Of a stretch of DNA of 33,017 nucleotides, positions 1 to 7,952 are shown piece by piece. Made by a program: the position numbers and the translations under genes. The stretch comes from Oscillospiraceae bacterium (GTDB lineage: Bacteria; Bacillota; Clostridia; Saccharofermentanales; Saccharofermentanaceae), in the NCBI GenBank assembly GCA_902801755.1, contig CADCJM010000031.1, positions 1 to 33,017 of the forward strand, in the 5' to 3' direction. The notes beneath the pieces were generated by a model, which was given only the letters and a program-made list of their open reading frames with translations, was not told the origin of the DNA and made no database searches. Position 1 is the stretch's first letter, and each line of letters begins with the position of its first letter.

Positions 1-592
1 CGTACAGTGTAGCAGACACGCCTTTGTTCACGAACCACTTGTGCAGATCATTGAACGTATCCTTGACGTCTGCTGAAGCTGTGATCTCTTCACCAGCGTT
101 TGCCGAAATGAAAGCTGCATGTCTTGCATTGAATGCAGCAACCTTCTTCTGAGCCTGCAGCTCAAGACGATCAGCGACAGTCGCTTCGAAGTCAGCATTG
201 ACCGTATGACGATCGATACCTTCATGAATAACCCAATCCCAGGTATACGGAACTTCTGTATCTGTGTAGATAACCTCGGTGCGGTTTCCAAAACGTGTGG
301 TGTTTCCTGTGCCGTTGCCAAAAGCGATGGCTCCACCGGTATTGTATGCAGCACTGGTTGTGCCGACTGCTCCGGTCGTGACAACGCAGGCCACGTCAGA
401 AGTCTTTACAGAAAATGCCTTCTTGTTTGTGATTCCGTCAAGCGCCTCAAGGCCACCTGCAAAGAAATCACCAAAGTAGGACTTCTGAGCAAATACTGCC
501 TGCAGCAGTTCCTTAAACTCTTTTGAATAAGATCTTGCCGACTGATTATTGTTATCACCAGCAGCAAAAAGCTGAAGATTCATGTATTTCAT
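1..592 (-). CDS. Phage major capsid protein, N-terminal 197 codons (runs off window)
   Basis: This is the 5' part of a reading frame that stays open to the left edge of the window. It begins M-K-Y-M-N-L-Q-L-F-A, and the MNLQLFA start is a hallmark of capsid and scaffold proteins of phages of Gram-positive bacteria. The ATG at 592 was chosen because GGAGG at 601-605 sits 8 bases upstream; a second in-frame ATG at 583 is too far from it. The visible part is rich in Ala, Thr and Gly, with segments such as FGDFFAGGLEALDGITNKKA and WDWVIHEGIDRHTVNADFEA that fit a coat protein of the HK97 fold. It follows the scaffold gene directly, the standard order. Family assignment rests on start motif, composition and position; the C-terminal half is unseen. 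Confidence 0.8.
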   Translation of the reverse strand, partial: MKYMNLQLFAAGDNNNQSARSYSKEFKELLQAVFAQKSYFGDFFAGGLEALDGITNKKAFSVKTSDVACVVTTGAVGTTSAAYNTGGAIAFGNGTGNTTRFGNRTEVIYTDTEVPYTWDWVIHEGIDRHTVNADFEATVADRLELQAQKKVAAFNARHAAFISANAGEEITASADVKDTFNDLHKWFVNKGVSATLY

Positions 593-606
593 GTTAAATA
601 CCTCCG

Positions 607-939
607 TTATTTGTACTTATTGATTCGCTTCTGAATCTCTGAGATTTCCTCATGCTGTGTGTTCGTTGACTTGGGCGTTTTGCCGGTTGCCCGTGCTTTC
701 TCACGTTTCTCTACAACCGCATCGACCACCTCAACAAAGGCATCCACGCGCTTGCCGGTATCCTCTTCATCAGTACCGACAAGGAACTCAAGGATATCGT
801 CATTCGCGTCGATGTCCTTGTCTTTCAGAAGTTTGGCCGCTTCTTTCTGAAGCCGTGCCTGTGTCTGCGCTGCCTCCAGCTCTGCCACGCGCTTCTGATA
901 CTGTTCAAGTTCATACTTGACTTTTTCCTCAGCGCTCAT
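607..939 (-). CDS. Phage scaffolding protein, C-terminal part (DUF4355-like), shifted frame
   Basis: A 110-residue reading frame that is almost entirely charged helix. It begins MSAEEKVKYELEQYQKRVAE and ends in a basic, Lys/Arg-rich tail. DUF4355-type scaffolds normally carry this A-E-E-K-x-K-Y-E segment in the middle of one continuous protein, after an MNLQLFA start and an acidic stretch. Here that first part is encoded in another frame just upstream (936-1160); the two overlap by the four bases ATGA, and the shift is -1. No good ribosome binding site precedes this ATG. It may therefore be read by reinitiation after the upstream stop, by frameshifting, or be the product of a one-base change or sequencing error. 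Scaffolds chaperone capsid assembly and leave the mature head. Confidence 0.7.
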   Translation of the reverse strand: MSAEEKVKYELEQYQKRVAELEAAQTQARLQKEAAKLLKDKDIDANDDILEFLVGTDEEDTGKRVDAFVEVVDAVVEKREKARATGKTPKSTNTQHEEISEIQKRINKYK

Positions 940-1160
940 CTTGGCCGTTCAGCCTTGAGCTGTTTCTCCAGCTGATTACGGAATGATGCCCGGTCTTTTG
1001 CCTTCGCCTTTTTGATCATTTCGTCAAGCTCTGCCTGTGTCAGTGAGAGCTTCTCAGGTTCCTTTTCTTCCTGCTCTTCGCTCTCCTGCTCCGGTTCCTC
1101 CGGCTCTGGATCATCGTCAGCGAATAACTGCATGTTCCACTTTCTCAGTTCTTCATTCAT
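936..1160 (-). CDS. Phage scaffolding protein, N-terminal part
   Basis: A 74-residue frame starting MNEELRKWNMQLFADDD. It carries the NMQLFA variant of the phage capsid/scaffold start motif, then a Glu/Asp/Pro-rich acidic stretch (residues 15-37) and L-T-Q-A-E-L-D-E-M-I, the usual entry into the coiled-coil body of DUF4355-like scaffolds. The strong site GGAGG lies 7 bases before the ATG at 1160. It stops at TGA within an ATGA overlap with the next frame, exactly where the family would continue. As written it is too short to be a complete scaffold, so it and 607-939 are best taken as two halves of one gene. Confidence 0.75.
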   Translation of the reverse strand: MNEELRKWNMQLFADDDPEPEEPEQESEEQEEKEPEKLSLTQAELDEMIKKAKAKDRASFRNQLEKQLKAERPR

Positions 1161-1207
1161 TTGGTTACCTCCATGTTTTTAGTGCCACGTTCACTGCTCC
1201 ATGAGTT

Positions 1208-1507
1208 TTATGACTTCACGTTGGTCACCCGAACATACTCGGGACATGTTGCGGCCACAGCATTGCAGCCAATAAAAAAGGAATCCAGCAAGAGCTGCGC
1301 ATGCTCTGATAGATTCCCGTATGTAATCACCGTCTCTCCGGTATTTACATCATATTGAATTGTGTCTTCTGTCAGGTCCTCAATGGACCAAATCAGGTTC
1401 TGCACCAGCGTCGAGATCGAAGCACAGACGATGTCGTGACCGACGTCAGCGTATCCGGCATGGCCTGTGACCTCGATGCGGTGCGTGGTGTGTTTGATTG
1501 TGATCAT
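1208..1507 (-). CDS. Prp-like cysteine protease (probable prohead protease)
   Basis: A 99-residue protein with the complete Prp signature: G15-H16-A-G-Y-A, then G-H-D-I-V-C28-A-S-I-S. In Prp the catalytic pair is this His and Cys, twelve residues apart, as here. Chromosomal Prp trims the N-terminal extension of ribosomal protein L27 and is encoded between L21 and L27. This copy instead sits directly before the scaffold and capsid genes, where phage Prp relatives are thought to process capsid or scaffold proteins. The start at 1507 gives the usual short first strand before the GHAGY motif, but its ribosome binding site is poor and a terminator hairpin lies just upstream. The next gene starts 47 bases on. 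Family assignment is firm; the substrate is inferred from position. Confidence 0.88.
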   Translation of the reverse strand: MITIKHTTHRIEVTGHAGYADVGHDIVCASISTLVQNLIWSIEDLTEDTIQYDVNTGETVITYGNLSEHAQLLLDSFFIGCNAVAATCPEYVRVTNVKS

Positions 1508-1518
1508 ATTTGTGCATT

Positions 1519-1546
1519 AAAAAAGCACCAGCCTTTGCCAGTGCTT
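1519..1546 (-). terminator. Rho-independent terminator after the small phage gene
   Basis: Read on the minus strand, AAGCACTGGC and GCTGGTGCTT form a 10-base-pair stem (eight canonical pairs and two G-U) around an AAAG loop, followed by six T including the last two of the stem. It lies between the stop of the 42-residue gene and the start of the Prp-like gene. It would end transcripts arriving from the chimeric gene and so split the phage head module into two transcription units. Confidence 0.75.
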
Positions 1547-1571
1547 ATTCTATAACATATTTTAGGGCGAC

Positions 1572-1700
1572 TTAAAGCCAGCCTGCCTTCTTTAACCTTT
1601 CAATCTCTTCCTTTGTTTTAGGCCTTCTAGCTCTCAATGGTTCTTTGGCAAGCATATCGAGTCTTTCTTTTAATGCTTTTTTTTCTTCTTTTTTAGTCAC
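1572..1700 (-). CDS. Small lysine/glutamate-rich protein, 42 residues
   Basis: A GTG-initiated frame beginning T-K-K-E-E-K-K-A-L-K-E-R-L after the start and ending E-R-L-K-K-A-G-W-L. GGAGG lies 6 bases before the GTG, inside the last codons of the chimeric gene, and the two genes overlap by 8 bases, so translation is probably coupled. It is strongly charged, predicted helical, with no signal or membrane segment. The AT-rich composition matches the ADP-ribosyltransferase tail of the upstream gene rather than the G+C-rich head genes, and a terminator follows 26 bases after its stop. I do not recognise a family. A short partner of the transferase domain is one possibility and an ordinary small phage protein is another. 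Confidence 0.6.
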   Translation of the reverse strand: MTKKEEKKALKERLDMLAKEPLRARRPKTKEEIERLKKAGWL

Positions 1701-3231
1701 AGATAACCTCCAAAATTATGTGATTTCCTTGTCTTGATAATACTCTATATGCCACATCTTTGTCAATCAGTAATTCCCTCTGCGTAGGCATTTCACTAAT
1801 CTCTTCAATATATCCAGCTCCTTTTGTTCCCTTCTTCACCCATACTTCGAGAAAGTATTTTTTACCAAAGGCATGCTTCTTTATTACAGATGTGCTAATA
1901 AACTGATCCATTAAAAACGGCTCTCCTATTTCATAGCCGATTGTTGGATCAACATCCACCCCTCTATAAGCTATAACATCTCTTTTTACTACAGCTTCTT
2001 TTAAAGCAGACGAAATGTTATCAACATGTTTTTGAAGCGTTTTGTCGAGGTTTCCTTCACGTAATCCTCTGTTTATTCTCTCAAAAAACCGATTGGGAGC
2101 TTTATCTCCCTCATTTTTTGTATATTTCCGAACAGAGTTCTTCACCTTCTCGGAGAGAGAATTAATCCATGCTTTAAAGTCGTTTCTCAAACTTGTTACT
2201 ACAGTAGCGTTATTCTCAGGATGAAAATCACGTTTAACTTCTTTGATCAATCTTTTCTGATCAACATATTTCGCTGTATTAATTCCACCGGTTTTAAAAA
2301 CCGCTTTTCCAAGAACTTCTAGCTCCCCAGTAGGTTGCACGTTGCTTCCTGCTGTTTCTATGCCTTTATTCCCAAACAACTCCCTCTCGACCGCTTCCCT
2401 ATCAATATACGCCGCCGTACTGCACCGACAGTTCGGATGGATCGGCGGGGCGTTCTCGCCCGGCATTGCGTCCTTTACAGGGAAGTGCTGTTCGTTCAGT
2501 GCCATGCATTCATGACAGGCTGTGTCCATCGACAGGAAAATGTACTCATCGATGTCATTTTCTTTGAACGTCTGCATCTGCGCGTCTGTCTGGACCCGTG
2601 CCAGCTCGGTTGCCATCAGCCTTTCAGCATTCCGCCTGGACACTCCGAACATATTCTCCAATGCCGGAGCGAGCACGCGGGGATTACGGCCTTGGATCAG
2701 TCCTTGTGTCAGCAGTGATGACAGTTCATTCCGGAGCTGTGTCTGGTTTCCCCAGATCCGTTCTGACCATGTCGCGTTATTGAAGGACGCGTTCACGATC
2801 GAGCCCACTGTCTTGGCATTGTTGGAAATCGACTCTCCGAGGATCCCTGCATCCCTCCGGAGGATCTCTTCCTGGCGCTTCAAAATGGACTTGACTTTTG
2901 AAACGAGCTTAACAGGTGAGAAGGGCTTTGTGAAATAGTCGTCACTGCCCATATCAAGGCCCTGGATATAATCAGCATCACTGTCTTTAGCAGTGAGCAT
3001 AATGATCGGTACATTTGAAGTCTTACGGATCTCTTTAAGGATAAAGAATCCGTCGTGGCCAGGCATCATTACATCTAAGATAATGAGGTCTGCAGGTGAA
3101 TTAGAGAATACTTCAAAAAGCTTGTCGCCTGTGGGAAAGCCTGTTACATGAAAACCTTCCCTCTCAAGGAACGTCTTCAAAAGATTTCTAATGTTGTCAT
3201 CGTCATCAGCAATGTAAATAAGTTTATTCAT
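1693..3231 (-). CDS. Chimera: response-regulator receiver + phage minor head protein + ADP-ribosyltransferase
   Basis: One uninterrupted 512-residue frame made of three unrelated parts. Residues 1 to about 118 are a complete receiver domain: acidic pocket D10/D11, phospho-acceptor D53 in L-D-V-M-M-P-G, T80 and K102 in K-P-F. Residues about 135-275 match the C-terminal half of SPP1 gp7-family minor head proteins, with W-S-E-R-I-W, T-Q-G-L-I-Q-G, C239-x-x-C242 and H-P-N-C-R-C ending at 270. Residues about 310-512 resemble an ADP-ribosyltransferase: Y-R423-G, F-I-S446-T-S and Q484-R-E486, the R-S-E pattern with a Q-x-E active-site turn. The receiver's DNA-binding output domain and the head protein's N-terminal half are both missing. 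GGAG lies 5 bases before the ATG. Composition changes with each part (about 43%, 56% and 38% G+C). The frame is certain; whether one functional protein is made is not. A prophage boundary or an assembly join would look the same. Confidence 0.85.
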   Translation of the reverse strand: MNKLIYIADDDDNIRNLLKTFLEREGFHVTGFPTGDKLFEVFSNSPADLIILDVMMPGHDGFFILKEIRKTSNVPIIMLTAKDSDADYIQGLDMGSDDYFTKPFSPVKLVSKVKSILKRQEEILRRDAGILGESISNNAKTVGSIVNASFNNATWSERIWGNQTQLRNELSSLLTQGLIQGRNPRVLAPALENMFGVSRRNAERLMATELARVQTDAQMQTFKENDIDEYIFLSMDTACHECMALNEQHFPVKDAMPGENAPPIHPNCRCSTAAYIDREAVERELFGNKGIETAGSNVQPTGELEVLGKAVFKTGGINTAKYVDQKRLIKEVKRDFHPENNATVVTSLRNDFKAWINSLSEKVKNSVRKYTKNEGDKAPNRFFERINRGLREGNLDKTLQKHVDNISSALKEAVVKRDVIAYRGVDVDPTIGYEIGEPFLMDQFISTSVIKKHAFGKKYFLEVWVKKGTKGAGYIEEISEMPTQRELLIDKDVAYRVLSRQGNHIILEVICD

Positions 3232-3394
3232 ACTATCTCCGTTTTGTTTGGGATTTCATATTTATTTTATAAGAAATCATTTATCTATTAAGTTCCAAAC
3301 TGGTGCAAATATGCGGAAATAGTGGGAATAACTTTAGTTTTGTTTTTATTTATGGTTTAATTTGTTTGCTAAAAAACATGTTAAGGAGATCATT

Positions 3395-4417
3395 ATGCCT
3401 ACAGTACTTGTAACAGGCGGCAACGGATATATCGGATCCCATACCGTTATTTCTTTGTTTGAGAATAATTACGATGTAGTAATTGCAGATAACCTTTCCA
3501 ACAGTAAGATGGAAGTTCAGAACCGCCTCGAAAAGATCACGGGCAGGAGATTCAAGTTCTACAAAGTGGATTGCTGTGACATCGATGCGTTAAGAAAGGT
3601 TTTCGAAGAGAATAAGATCGATTCCATCATTCATTTCGCAGGCCTTAAGGCAGTCGGTGAATCAGTAAGGATCCCTTTGGATTACTATTCAAATAATATC
3701 GGCAGCATGATCAACGTCTGCCGTCTTATGTCTGAATTCGGCGTAAACAATCTGGTATTCAGCTCTTCTGCAACTGTATACGGCTCCAGCGAGGATGTTC
3801 CTTTTACAGAGGAGAGTCCTTTGGGAACATGCACCAATCCTTACGGCTGGACTAAGTGGATGCTCGAGCAGATCTTAAGAGATTATGCCAAGTCAGAGCC
3901 TTCAAAGAGGATCTGCCTCTTAAGGTATTTCAATCCTGTCGGCGCTCATGAGAGCGGCCTTATAGGAGAGGATCCCAGAGGCATTCCCAACAACCTTTTC
4001 CCTTATATTTCAAAGGTTGCAGGCGGAACACTTGATTGTCTTACGGTTTTCGGAACTGATTACAACACACCTGACGGTACATGCATTCGTGACTATATCC
4101 ATGTTGTTGACCTTGCAAAGGGCCATGTTAAGGCTATTCAGTATCTTGAGAATACAGATGAGCCTGTCTCGGTTTTCAATATCGGAACAGGAAAGGGCAC
4201 TTCAGTAAAGGAAGCTGTCGCTGCATTCGAGAAGGCCTGCGGTCACGAGATCAAGCATGTTTTCGGTCCCAGAAGACCGGGCGACATAGCTACATGCTAT
4301 GCATCCACTAAGAAGGCAGAAGAAGTATTGGGCTTTAAGGCTGAATATGGTATCGATGAGATGTGCTCATCCTGCTGGAAGTGGCAGACTATGAATCCTG
4401 AAGGTCTTAAGGACTGA
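3395..4417 (+). CDS. galE: UDP-glucose 4-epimerase
   Basis: A 340-residue short-chain dehydrogenase/reductase that interconverts UDP-glucose and UDP-galactose, feeding galactose use and surface polysaccharide synthesis. The NAD-binding G-G-N-G-Y-I-G is at 8-14, S-S-S-A-T-V-Y-G at 123-130, and the catalytic Y150-x-x-x-K154 follows in N-P-Y-G-W-T-K; spacing and length match GalE closely. The start at 3395 is set by AAGGAG 7 bases upstream, so an in-frame ATG at 3362 is rejected. It diverges from the receiver-domain gene across 163 bases. The next gene, a cell-wall glycopolymer ligase, begins 21 bases after its stop, which suggests a shared envelope role. The C-terminal substrate-binding part is complete. 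GalE rather than another sugar epimerase is likely but not proven. Confidence 0.95.
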   Translation: MPTVLVTGGNGYIGSHTVISLFENNYDVVIADNLSNSKMEVQNRLEKITGRRFKFYKVDCCDIDALRKVFEENKIDSIIHFAGLKAVGESVRIPLDYYSNNIGSMINVCRLMSEFGVNNLVFSSSATVYGSSEDVPFTEESPLGTCTNPYGWTKWMLEQILRDYAKSEPSKRICLLRYFNPVGAHESGLIGEDPRGIPNNLFPYISKVAGGTLDCLTVFGTDYNTPDGTCIRDYIHVVDLAKGHVKAIQYLENTDEPVSVFNIGTGKGTSVKEAVAAFEKACGHEIKHVFGPRRPGDIATCYASTKKAEEVLGFKAEYGIDEMCSSCWKWQTMNPEGLKD

Positions 4418-4438
4418 AAAGGATAAATTGAGGTTTTA

Positions 4439-5764
4439 ATGGATAACAGAGGAAACAGAAGAATGTCAAAAGGCCGCACAGCAGTCTACGGTTTTTCGGA
4501 TTCCGAATATATTGATGCTGCGCAGCTTAGAGCAAGACAGAGAAAGCCGGTAAATGCCGGCTACAATGCAGAGGAAGAGGCTTCCAGATACGGCTTTTCA
4601 AAGAATGTAACCAAGAGAAACGGTAAGAACGGACGCAAGGCAAAGAAGGTAAATCATTTAAAACTCCGTGTCGTTTTCGGTGTTCTTGCGGCAGTGATAG
4701 GCGCGCTTGTAGGCGTAGTATGCTTTGGTTTCTGGTATAAAGATTACCTTTTAAACCAGATCACTTATGAGACAGATGATCCTAATCAGGTTGTAACCAT
4801 CGTTAACGATGAAGGAGAGACCGTTGAATTAGGCGATGCTATTCAGACTGAGGCTACATCGTTCCAGGTAAAGCAGGAAGCGACGGTCAAGAACTTCCTT
4901 CTTATCGGTATCGACAGCAGAAGCAAGAGCTACAGCAAAGACGGAAAGGGCGACAGATCTGACGTTATCGTTGTAATGTCTGTTGATACAAAGCATGAGA
5001 CGGTCAAGCTCCTTTCTATAGCCAGAGACTCTTATGCTTATTTCCCGGGCTACAGTAAGCCTCATAAGATCAATGCATCGATGTCTTATGGCGGTCCTAA
5101 ACTCCTGCAGGCAACTGTCGAGAACTGTTTAAGGATCAAGATCGACGGTTATGCATACGTTAACTTCAGCCATATGGCCAAGATCATTGATGCCGTAGGC
5201 GGCGTTTACGTCAACATGACTTCGGGCGAGAAGAAGGTAGCCAACCAGTATATCCGTGAGCTCTATCCAAACGCTGCTCTTATCGACAGCACAGGTGACG
5301 GCACATGGGTTAATGGTATCCAGGCTGTAGCTTATGCCAGAGTCAGATATGTCGGCAACGGTGACTATGAGCGTATGGAAAGACAGATCGAAGTCTTAAG
5401 AAGCCTCATGAAGCGCTATATGAAGCTTTCTGCAACGCAGAAGCTCGCCTGCATGGACGATGTACTTGGAGCAATTGTTACCAATATTCCTAAAGAAGAC
5501 GTCGAAAAGTACGCTCTCGAGTTCCTGCCGTCTTTGCAGAAAGCCGAGATGCAGTATATCCAGCTTCCTATCGATGGCTGTTATAACCAGGGTACATATG
5601 ATGGTGAGTGGAGCATGCGTGTTAACTGGAATGCATTCATCCCTTACGTACAGCAGTATTTCTATGGCCAGACGACTGATTTTGACCCTGTAAAACTGCC
5701 TTCACATGTACCGGAACTCAGCAAGTGCAAGACGAATATACCATTGGAAAAACTCATTCACTAG
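4439..5764 (+). CDS. LytR-CpsA-Psr (LCP) family cell-wall glycopolymer ligase
   Basis: A 441-residue membrane-anchored enzyme of the family that transfers lipid-linked teichoic acid or capsule chains to peptidoglycan. Residues 1-75 are a basic cytoplasmic tail with many Lys and Arg, 77-99 form one membrane helix, and the LCP domain runs from about 150 to 340 outside the cell. Family motifs are present: N-F-L-L-I-G-I-D-S-R, D-R-S-D-V-I, S-I-A-R196-D197-S, K-I-N-A-S, V-N-F-x-x-M-x-x-I-I-D-A-V-G-G and the Arg-rich Y-A-R-V-R-Y-V-G-N-G-D-Y-E-R-M-E-R-Q. GAGG precedes the ATG at 4439. The cytoplasmic tail is longer than in many relatives. The gene sits behind galE. The polymer it attaches cannot be told from sequence. 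Confidence 0.93.
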   Translation: MDNRGNRRMSKGRTAVYGFSDSEYIDAAQLRARQRKPVNAGYNAEEEASRYGFSKNVTKRNGKNGRKAKKVNHLKLRVVFGVLAAVIGALVGVVCFGFWYKDYLLNQITYETDDPNQVVTIVNDEGETVELGDAIQTEATSFQVKQEATVKNFLLIGIDSRSKSYSKDGKGDRSDVIVVMSVDTKHETVKLLSIARDSYAYFPGYSKPHKINASMSYGGPKLLQATVENCLRIKIDGYAYVNFSHMAKIIDAVGGVYVNMTSGEKKVANQYIRELYPNAALIDSTGDGTWVNGIQAVAYARVRYVGNGDYERMERQIEVLRSLMKRYMKLSATQKLACMDDVLGAIVTNIPKEDVEKYALEFLPSLQKAEMQYIQLPIDGCYNQGTYDGEWSMRVNWNAFIPYVQQYFYGQTTDFDPVKLPSHVPELSKCKTNIPLEKLIH

Positions 5765-5791
5765 CGTTTTTGACTTTTTTTGATTTTCGTA

Positions 5792-5820
5792 TTGACAGTC
5801 TTGAATTTAAGAATTATATT
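5792..5820 (+). promoter_or_regulatory. SigA-type promoter of groESL
   Basis: TTGACA at 5792-5797 and TATATT at 5815-5820 are separated by exactly 17 bases. It lies just upstream of the CIRCE operator and 68 bases before the groES start codon, so the predicted transcription start (near 5827) falls inside the operator. Confidence 0.9.
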
Positions 5821-5823
5821 TTG

Positions 5824-5862
5824 TTGTGGTTAGCACTTAAGGGTTAAGAGTGCTAACCACAA
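5824..5862 (+). promoter_or_regulatory. CIRCE operator (HrcA binding site)
   Basis: TTAGCACTT, nine bases, then GAGTGCTAA at 5830-5856. This matches the CIRCE consensus with one difference, T in place of the last C of the left arm. The inverted repeat extends perfectly outward by TTGTGG/CCACAA to 5824-5862. Its place over the predicted transcription start of groES indicates repression by HrcA, relieved at high temperature when GroEL is occupied. No hrcA gene is in the window. Confidence 0.95.
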
Positions 5863-5887
5863 TTTCATTGTATTGGAGGTCTTTTTT

Positions 5888-6175
5888 ATGACAATTAAGC
5901 CCTTAGCAGATAAGGTAGTAGTAAAGAAACTTCAGGCTGAAGAGACAACAAAGAGCGGCATTATCCTGTCCTCCGGTGCTCAGCAGAAGCCTCAGATCGC
6001 AGAGATCATCGCTGTAGGTCCCGGTGGAGTTGTCGATGGCAATGAGATCAAGATGGAAGTTCATGTTGGCCAAAAGGTCATCATCCGTGATTATGCAGGA
6101 ACAAACGTAAAGCTTGAAGGCGAGGAATATATCATCGTTCGTCAGGACGACATCGCTGCTATCGTTGAAGATTGA
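5888..6175 (+). CDS. groES: Co-chaperonin GroES (Hsp10)
   Basis: A 95-residue protein starting [10 protein letters not shown], with the mobile-loop region T-T-K-S-G-I-I-L and the C-terminal [10 protein letters not shown] of GroES. Seven copies cap the GroEL ring and close the folding chamber in the cytoplasm. The start is 5888: a TTG at 5873 also opens this frame but overlaps the GGAGG ribosome binding site at 5875-5879. It is the first gene of the CIRCE-controlled operon and groEL begins 24 bases after its stop. Confidence 0.98.
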   Translation: MTIKPLADKVVVKKLQAEETTKSGIILSSGAQQKPQIAEIIAVGPGGVVDGNEIKMEVHVGQKVIIRDYAGTNVKLEGEEYIIVRQDDIAAIVED

Positions 6176-6181
6176 TAATAA

Positions 6182-7813
<1,632 letters not shown>

Positions 7814-7870
7814 TCGAACGCTATTGTTGCGCTCGCGCAATCATTTTCATTCTTACACGATTGAAATTTT

Positions 7871-7897
7871 ATGGCCGTCCTTTTGGACGGCCATTTT
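7871..7897 (+). terminator. Terminator of the groESL operon
   Basis: ATGGCCGTCC and GGACGGCCAT form a perfect 10-base-pair stem with a TTTT loop, followed by TTTTA, 58 bases after the groEL stop. A smaller hairpin, TTGCG/CGCAA with a CTCG loop, lies at 7827-7840 between groEL and this terminator. Confidence 0.9.
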
Positions 7898-7952
7898 ACT
7901 AGGTATATCTGCGGCCTTTTGTGTTAGAATTAGTACTGTTTTGAGGTGAAAC

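Larger units (their letters stand above)
1..2860 (-). mobile_element. Phage head-morphogenesis module (prophage edge or foreign segment)
   Basis: All genes here lie on the minus strand in the order of a siphophage head module: minor head protein, small gene, Prp-type protease, scaffold, major capsid. Base composition differs from the host genes to the right: hand counts give about 56% G+C at 2401-2700, against about 43% in the receiver domain at 2941-3180. The right boundary falls inside a reading frame, somewhere near 2814-2880. No integrase, repressor, attachment-site repeat or lysis gene lies inside the window, so it cannot be told whether this is an intact prophage, a remnant or a contig misjoin. 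The left end is outside the window. Confidence 0.85.

Noticed and set aside
119..526. Plus-strand open frame of 135 codons at the left edge
   Set aside because: It is antisense to the major capsid gene, which has a proper ribosome binding site, the MNLQLFA start and normal codon use on the minus strand.
1208..1507. Chromosomal Prp of the L21-Prp-L27 ribosomal operon
   Set aside because: No rplU or rpmA flank it; the scaffold and capsid genes do, so it is treated as a phage protease.
2335..2938. Overlapping plus-strand frames opposite the phage head segment
   Set aside because: They are Cys/Arg-rich translations opposite a clear protein family and have no ribosome binding sites; they arise from high G+C.
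5873..5888. TTG start giving a five-residue longer GroES
   Set aside because: The TTG overlaps the GGAGG ribosome binding site; the ATG at 5888 gives the standard GroES N-terminus.
7827..7840. Short GC-rich hairpin after groEL as the main terminator
   Set aside because: Stem is only five pairs without a T-run; the perfect ten-pair hairpin at 7871-7890 is the better terminator.
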